Positions 57,781-64,000 of a DNA stretch of 64,000 nucleotides are shown piece after piece. Position 1 is the first letter of the stretch, and the number at the start of each line of letters is the position of its first letter. This stretch comes from Meloidogyne chitwoodi. Taxonomy: Eukaryota; Nematoda; Chromadorea; Rhabditida; Meloidogynidae. A model generated the notes under the pieces. The model had not been told where the DNA came from. It worked only from the letters and a program-made list of their open reading frames with translations, and made no database searches. A program made the translations under genes and the position numbers. The stretch spans positions 372,001-436,000 of the forward strand of contig JACZZP010000018.1 in the NCBI GenBank assembly GCA_015183035.1, read 5' to 3'.

Positions 57781-59366
57781 TCAATTATTTGGTACTTTCT
57801 TTCCATTCTTAGAAGAATCCTCGCTGCTTCCAGAACTTTGCTGAATCTGTTCCGCCATTTTGTACAAATCAATCTCCAGCTTTTTCAATGTATCATTCAT
57901 TGATGGAATCATCGCAACATCTTTAACCACAACGTCAAGCCTCGAAGAATTCCCAACATAAATAGCCCCAAAGATCCCACCAAACATAATGAAGACTCCA
58001 ATTAACGTGAAAGAGACGCTCATAAAGGAAAAGTAAGTACTTGTTGTTGGTACAGGATGTTCAGAAGAGAAAGGAATCCCAGGGCAATAAAAGCGAACTG
58101 GTTGCACCTATTCAAATAAAATATTAAAAGTTGTTTGAAATGTAATCAAAACCTTAGGCAATTTAGTAATTCCAGTAAGAAAATGACGAAAAGCAAGAGG
58201 ATCACCAACAAGAACAATGTCGTGGATTTGTGATTTGTCCATTTTGGCATCACGGATTGACTTCTCAACTGGATCCATAGTGCTGCGGAATAAGTCAGCG
58301 CAGAGCTCTTCAAAACGAGCACGAGTGATGTTGGCGTAGAAGTCAATTCCATCAAAAAGAGAATCGATTTTGATGCTGAAAATATTTTTTGACAATTAAC
58401 TCATTTTTAACATTAAAATACCTCGCTTGAGTAGAGCTTGATAATGTCCTCTTGGCACGCTTACATGCTGTACGGAGACGATGAAGAGCACGAGGATTAG
58501 TAGCCAGGTCTTTCTTGTGTTTGCGTTTGAATTCGGCAACAAAGTGATTGACCTATGAAAGTAGTTTAACTTATTGTAATTTAAAAAATCAAACCATTCG
58601 ATTGTCAAAGTCTTCTCCACCAAGGTGAGTATCACAAACAATTGACTTCACTTCAAAAATGCCATCTTCGATAGTCAAAATTGAGACGTCAGCACCCAAA
58701 TCTAAGATGCGAACATTGCGATCTCCTTGACCTTTCTTGTCCAAAACATAAGCAATTGCTGCAGCTGTTGGCTCGTTGATAATACGCAACACATTGAGTC
58801 CAGTAATGGTTCCAACATCTTTAGTAGCATGGCGTTGACTGTCATTTAAGTAGGAAGGAACTGTGACGACCGCACCCTTGCCAGTTTGTCCCAAAAAAGC
58901 CTCAGCGATTTTCTTCATTTTAACCAAAACCATGGCAGAAACTTCCTAAAATTATTTTTTTATATCCCTATAATCCGGTAAAACAACCTTAGGGAAGAAA
59001 GTCATCTCTCCTTTGACCTCAACTTGAGTCTTCAGTCGTCCACCTTCGCCAGTAATGACTTTGAATGGCCAATGTTTCATGTCAGATTGAACAGCATAAT
59101 CGTCGAACTTGCGTCCAATTCGTTTAGCACCTTTAAGAGAGTAAAAATATGTTTTAAAAAATTTTAAATATACCAAATACAGTGTTGTGAGGATTGATCG
59201 CAACCTGATTTTTGGCCGCATCAGCAATCAAACGTTCAGTATCCGTAAACGCCACATAAGATTGAGTCAAGGAACCATCTGCAGAACAAAAACCCGACGC
59301 AAATCTCTTTTTAGCAAAAAGAGTAAAAGACGATCGGACCATCCCAAGCATAGCTTGACGAAACAT
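57781..59366 (-). CDS. Aberrant HSP70-like protein B, membrane-tailed
   Basis: Paralogue of the gene at 44368 with the same exon plan and conserved upstream sequence. The leader is [20 protein letters not shown], then [20 protein letters not shown], with no IDLGTTYS loop. The second phosphate loop is again shortened ([14 protein letters not shown]). Recognisable HSP70 parts: [71 protein letters not shown]. After [11 protein letters not shown] it reads [19 protein letters not shown], where HSP70 has GSTRIPKVQ, i.e. ten extra residues. It then jumps to a membrane helix ([19 protein letters not shown]) and [20 protein letters not shown], a Ser-rich tail and the stop at 57781. It lacks the end of the ATPase domain and all of the substrate-binding domain. 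Probably not an ATPase; expression unknown. Confidence 0.78.
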
Positions 59367-59853
59367 GGAAAAAATTATAAGTCTAAAAATTAGTTTTTAT
59401 TAATATATAATAAAAAATCAATGAGAGTTGTTGATAATAACTCGAAAACAAAGTACATAAATGAAATAAAATGAAGAAACTTTCATTTATATACAGCCAA
59501 AATTTGTTACATTTCTATTACTCTCTAATATTCAATGATATTTTTTCGGACACACCCGACTAGTCGCGGAGAGACTTCTATACAAGTAGTCCTTAGCTTC
59601 CTCTTTATCTCTAATTCCTTATTTAATATACTATCGCGCAACACGTCTGCCAGCGAATAGTCGGCCTTTTACCATCAATACTTCGACATACATATAAATG
59701 GAGTTAGCGAAAAAGAAAGTTTATATTATGACTAGACAGAAAAACATTTTTTAATCCTTTAACTTTTTAAACTTTTACAACACATTAGAGTCTAAATGTT
59801 TATTTTAATTTTTTTGTGTTTTTTGTTTTTTAAAATTTGTTTGTTTTTTCAGA
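59367..59853. promoter_or_regulatory. Head-to-head promoter region HSP70-like B / NDRG
   Basis: At least 250 bp next to the HSP70-like ATG is almost identical (inverted) to the region before HSP70-like A, including a TATA-like element at about 59484-59493 and the CGACTAGTCGC word at about 59567. On the NDRG side TTTTTTCAG abuts the ATG (AG at 59851-59852), a strong candidate spliced-leader acceptor. Confidence 0.6.
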
Positions 59854-61903
59854 ATGAATACCACAAATTCTATTGAAATGGGTGTTTATACATCAATGCC
59901 GGATTCAGAAATTAATCTTGATGGGAGTGAAGAAATGATTGAAACTAAATATGGAAACATTAAAGTAGTCATTTATGGGGACAAAAAAAGTGGTCATCCT
60001 TTGGTAACTTTTCATGACATTGGAATGAATTCTGATATGAATTTTAACAACTTTTTTACCTTTCTGACACCAACAAAGTTGATTAAACGATTTTGTGTTT
60101 ATAATATAAATGCTCCTGGACAAGAATTTGGTGCTAGCAAATTACCTGCAGGGTTTATTTTTTTAATTTATTTTTTCTTTATATTAAATTTTTATTTTTT
60201 AGCTTTTTTTATCCAACTATGGATGAATTGGCTTCGATTGTAGAGAATGTTGTTGAGCATTTTGGGTGTTATTTTTATTTTTTTAACCATCGTTAATGTT
60301 TTAATTGAAGCACATTTATTTTTAAACTCTTTATTCCACTCTTCTTTAACCAAGTATACCTTGTATTGGAGAGGGTACTTTAGAATTTTTTTGCTTCTTT
60401 TAGAGCATTAGTTAAAATTTATTATGTTTATTTTAATAAATATGCTGTTATTAGTTGATTAGTGTTGTTGGCGTAGTTGGTTAATCTCTAAGGCGATTCA
60501 TCTTTTGGGTGGGGTTCGAATCCTATAGTGGTTTTTCTATTTTAAAATAATGTGAATTTGTTTTAAACTCACAAAATAAATTAATTATCATATTTTCTCT
60601 AATTTTTATTTTTTTAAAGTATAAAATCTTTCATTGGATTTGGAACGGGAGCTGGCACTAATGTTTTATTACGATATGCAGTTAATTTTATTTAATTAAT
60701 TTGTTTTTATATTTTAGTTAAAACATTCTAATTCTGTTGATGCTTTGGTTTTGATTAATCCAATTTTGCAAAAGGCTGGATGGATTGAATGGTTTTACCA
60801 AAAGGTTTTTATTTTTTAATAAGATTATTATTATCTTATTTTTTTAAGTTAAATCTAAATTCTCTTCGAAATGGAAAAATGCCTTCGTTCACCGTAGATT
60901 ATTTCATGTGGCACTTTTTTGGAAGGTTTGAAAAATTGAAATTTTTGACTAATTTTACTGAAATAAATATAAGCTCTATTCTTTAGGACATTCATCTAAA
61001 AATTAATATATGCATACCAAAGTAAATGACTATTTTACTTCAAAAATAAGAATTAAATTAAAAATATATTTCCTTACTCAGGGGTTAACAGAGCAAACGA
61101 GGGACGCTTATATTAATTTTTGAAAAGCTGTCCTAAAAGTAGAGCCTTGTTAAACATTTGAGTGTTATATTTTGGTAAATCTTTTCCCCGCATTTTTAAA
61201 ATTCCAATTTTCTCTGGAACAAATAAAACATTAATATAATTTAAAAAATATAATTAAAAATATTTAGACATATTGAAGAATGCAATCCAGACGCAGTAAA
61301 GCAATACAAATCCTATTTTTATTCTCAACAAAAACCATGGAATCTTTCTCTTTTTGTCGATTCTTTTTTAAAGTTTGTTTATTTTTTTTTTATTATTCTA
61401 TAAAATTATTTTAGTCGTAATGAGTTGGCTTTATCCGACAATTTGAAAAACTTAAAAGTCCCAATGTTGGTAATTGTTGGAAATAATTCAGCATTTATAG
61501 ATGAATCTGTTTATGCTAATTCACAATTTGATCCGAAAATGACTGAATGGTTGAAGGTTTTTTTAATTAAGAAAAAAAATTTTTGGACCGAAAAAAGACC
61601 TGGAGAGAATTAAATTAAAAAAAAATAATTTTTAAAAAATAAAAATTTAAAGATTTCTGACAGCAGTGGATTAGTTTTGGAAGATAAACCTGCAGAAGTT
61701 GCACAAGCCTTTCTTCTTTTTTTGCAAGGACGGGGATTTTGTAAGAAAATTTATTTTTAATTTATTAATTTTTTTTATTTTAAGGTTGTGATTTGAATAT
61801 TTCAAAAATTGTTTCTTCATTAAAAGGTGAATTACAAAGCATTAATAAATCTCAGCAGCAGCATAATTTGACTTTGGAAAAAGTAGACGAATTTGGTCTT
61901 TAG
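59854..61903 (+). CDS. NDRG-family protein (inactive alpha/beta-hydrolase fold)
   Basis: N-myc downstream-regulated family; stress- and differentiation-linked proteins with an alpha/beta-hydrolase fold but no catalytic triad. The start ATG 59854 (MNTTNSIEMGVYTSMPD) lies directly after a TTTTTTCAG site. Family landmarks: TKYGNIKVVIYGDKKSGHPL, VTFHDIGMNSDMNFNNFF, VYNINAPGQEFGASKLPAG, FYPTMDELASIVENVVEHFG, FIGFGTGAGTNVLLRYA, DALVLINPILQKAGWIEW, LSDNLKNLKVPMLVIVGNNS and AQAFLLFLQGRGF. The nucleophile elbow reads GTGAG, not GxSxG. The last exon ends LEKVDEFGL, stop 61901-61903. A sense tRNA-like element sits in the intron near 60460. A broken copy of exon 1 lies at 47064-48492. Confidence 0.93.
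60462..60535 (+). repeat. tRNA-like element, NDRG intron
   Basis: A-box TTGGCGTAGTTGGTTAATC and B-box GGGGTTCGAATCC, 3' end TATAGTGGTT. Acceptor arms do not pair. Same strand as the host gene. Confidence 0.7.
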
Positions 61904-62475
61904 TAAATGTATAATTTTTAAAATATTTTTTTTTTGTGTAAAATTTTTTGGTTCTGAGGTCGGACTTTCAAAAAAACAATAAATAGCGTCCTCTCTGATT
62001 GTTGAAAAATTAATTAAATTAAAAAAATAGAAAAACAAATAATTGTATTTTAATTAATAATAAATCCGAAAAGTGCGACCTCAGAAAATCTAAAAGAGAA
62101 TATCTTATTTTTCTCTCTACTTAAAAATTAAATTTAAATAAAAAAATATAAATAAATGTGGATATATTTTAAAAAAATCTTCCAAATTTTAATATAAACA
62201 AACCTCCGATTAAATTAAATTTTTATTACACAAAAAATAATATTTATTTTTTTTAATTAAGATTAAAGGAGATTTATTTAAAAAATTTGATTAATTAAAT
62301 TTTTAAGATTTTATTCGACAAAAAATGAAAAGTTTATAGCCTCTATTTTCTAAAATCCAACTGAAAAAACACAAAAATTTATTTTTGTGTTTTATTTAAG
62401 GAAATTTAATTTTTATTAAATTTAAATAAAAAAAAAATACTTTTGATAATCACAACAAAAAATTTTTTTTAACTT
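61904..62475. other. Convergent intergenic region NDRG / PGRMC-like
   Basis: 570 bp of AT-rich sequence. An imperfect inverted pair around 61950-62085 (GTTCTGAGGTCGGACTTT... and ...AAGTGCGACCTCAG) may be a small MITE. No gene seen. Confidence 0.5.
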
Positions 62476-64000
62476 TTATTCCTGAGCCTTTTCTTCTAGT
62501 ACTGATTCCTCTTCTTTTGTTTCCTGGGAATTTTCCATTTGGACGGAATTTTCTTCTTCAGGTGCCAATAAACGGCCAACCAAAGGATATTTGACTTTAA
62601 AAATAATTTTTTTATAATTTATTAAAAAAAATTAAAAAAAGAATACATGAAAGGCGTTGTTCCCATTCTTTAGCTTCTTCTAAATCATCTGCTGTCATTC
62701 CTGAGTGATCATCATATCCATCTTTAACCAATTTAAGATCCATTGTACCTAAGGCTCTTGTAGCATCATGTCCGGCTAACGCTATAAATTATTAAAATTT
62801 TATATTCTTCTCAAATTAAAAAAAAATAAACCTCCATAAGCTGCTTGCGGACCATAAAAATCTTTTCCTTTTGTAACGTCATAAATCTGTAAAAATATTT
62901 ATGTAAAGAAACACAAAAATTTTAAAAAATAGTGACTGAAAGTTAATAATAAATTTTATTAAAAAATAAAAAAAAGCGCCGTTACAAGACGCATCCTAAA
63001 TGTTTAAAAACTTAAGATTAGTCAGTTTTTTCAGTTGAAGCTTAATTAGCCGCCGAGCGAGTTCGAACCCGCGACCAACTATTTTTTCCTTTACTCATAT
63101 AATCACACACTTTACCACTAAGCCACAGAGAAAGTATTCTTCAATCTATCTTTTAATAGTATTAAATCCCCACAAAAAGTGTTACAAATCTACATTATCA
63201 ATCTTAGTGAGGATATTTAAATAAAAACTTTAAATGTAAAATTAATTAAAAATATATACTTTTCCAAACAGTGCAAAACAAATGCGTTCATCATCAACTC
63301 CATTATAACGCTTAAGTTGATCAATCGTCATATCCCGTTTTTCTAAAGGTTCAACGTTTTCTTGAGTTGGCGGTTCAATTATTTCATATTTTTTAAAGAA
63401 TAATTTATAAACAACATAAACAAAAAGAACAAGCAACACAACATCTAAATTTAAAGAAAAATGTTTTTTTTAATTAATAAATTTATGAAAGTTGGAGTTC
63501 CCTAGACATTAAAACATCTTTTAGACAACCCATCCCTGGACATCACATCAATAAAAACAACAAACAGAGACAAAAAATGAATTGAAGCAAAAAATACCTA
63601 GTCAATTTTTAATATTTATACCGAAGAAATGTTAATCATATATTTGGGGACAACCCAAATGATCGAAACCCAAAAGATCGATTGTAGCAATTTGTGAACT
63701 TGCCAGTTCGGTCAATTAATAAAACACTCCTTGTAGGTCCAAGTTTGAATGGTACCAAATTGTTTTAAGAGATTTGACCGAATTGGCAATTGGACCAATT
63801 GGCAAACTATCTTTTGGGTTCGATCATTTGGGGTGGACTCATATATTTGTGATGTCCAAAGGAAAAGATTATTTTATCAATTGGTGTTGCTCTAATGGAA
63901 GGGTCAAGTATTTTAATTATTCTATTTTAAAAACCCCCTCCCCTTAAAAACTTGTTTGAGACATAAGCCTTATAATATTTTCAAAAAAAACCTATTGCTG
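62476..64000 (-). CDS. PGRMC/VEM-1-type cytochrome-b5-like membrane protein, 5' end outside
   Basis: Membrane-associated progesterone receptor component family: one N-terminal membrane helix plus a cytochrome-b5-like haem-binding domain; C. elegans VEM-1 acts in axon guidance. The exon at about 63248-63450 encodes the membrane helix (LLVLFVYVVYKLFF) and DMTIDQLKRYNGVDDERICF. Next come FALFGKVYDVTKGKDFYGPQ and AAYGALAGHDATRAL (with the haem-ligand-type tyrosine), then DDHSGMTADDLEEAKEWEQR and YPLVGRLL. An acidic tail (EEENSVQMENSQETKEEES) ends at the stop 62476-62478. The 63450 end is a splice acceptor (TTTAG|ATGTTG), so the first exon lies upstream. A donor-like CAATAG|GTTTTTTT near 63991 suggests its end is at the window edge. 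The last introns carry a tRNA-like element and a MITE. Confidence 0.9.
63049..63133 (-). repeat. tRNA-like element with long variable region, PGRMC intron
   Basis: Minus strand: A-box GTGGCTTAGTGGTAAAGTG, a GTGATTATATGAG segment where the anticodon arm should be, and B-box GCGGGTTCGAACTCG. The stems are imperfect. Same strand as the host gene. Confidence 0.7.
63638..63847. mobile_element. About 210-bp inverted-repeat element, PGRMC intron
   Basis: Inverted ends share CCCAAATGATCGAA and CCCAAAAGAT. The interior CACTCCTTGTAGGTCCAAG continuing TTTGAATGG resembles the core of the 730- and 985-bp elements (AAAACACTC...GTAGGT.CAAGTTTG). Target duplication not resolved. Confidence 0.65.

Noticed and set aside
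9205..63133. The tRNA-like elements as functional tRNA genes
   Set aside because: A and B boxes are good, but in nearly all of them the acceptor stem does not pair and the anticodon arm lacks a sound stem or U33. I list them as tRNA-like repeats.

Overview
The window looks like nuclear DNA of a plant-parasitic-type nematode, most like Meloidogyne (root-knot). It is extremely AT-rich. Genes are split into many exons by short introns that often begin G|GTTTTTTT and end TTTAG. The recognisable genes are animal genes with nematode orthologues (Furry/SAX-2, TBX-2, eIF3b, UNC-16/JIP3, Tousled-like kinase). The species call is inference from composition and gene content; no search was run.

Layout. 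1-15036 (+): 3' part of a Furry (fry/sax-2) gene that starts before the window. 15587-23223 (-): a TBX2/3-type T-box gene with a duplicated exon in an intron. 23224-26369: 3.1 kb of apparently non-coding DNA with a degenerate 16-bp motif cluster. 26370-31744 (-): HGH1-like eEF2 chaperone gene with a 3.8 kb intron and a probable frameshift. 32066-35431 (+): eIF3 subunit B. 35748-43779 (-): UNC-16/JIP3. 44368-47005 (+): aberrant HSP70-like gene A, carrying a 730-bp inverted-repeat element. 47064-48492 (-): broken NDRG first exon with two more insertions. 48748-52331 (+): Tousled-like kinase. 53007-55728 (-): VPS33. 55875-57229 (-): TFIIH p34 (GTF2H3). 57781-59366 (-): HSP70-like gene B, paralogue of A in the opposite orientation. 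59854-61903 (+): intact NDRG gene. 62476-64000 (-): PGRMC/VEM-1-type cytochrome-b5-like protein, running off the right edge.

Most genes are housekeeping or neuronal-morphology genes with no shared pathway. GTF2H3 and VPS33 are 147 bp apart on the same strand and may be an operon. HGH1/eIF3b, UNC-16/HSP70-A and HSP70-B/NDRG are head-to-head pairs over 320-590 bp.

The most unusual content is of four kinds. (1) Two HSP70-like paralogues lack both N-terminal phosphate-loop signatures and end in a membrane-spanning tail instead of a normal substrate-binding domain. (2) Non-autonomous inverted-repeat elements with 8-bp target duplications sit in one duplicated block; one lies in an HSP70 exon and brings its own in-frame splice sites (introner-like). 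(3) About 15 diverse tRNA-like elements with A and B boxes lie mostly in introns, and mostly in the host gene's sense direction. (4) Introns contain locally amplified minisatellites built on shared short words.
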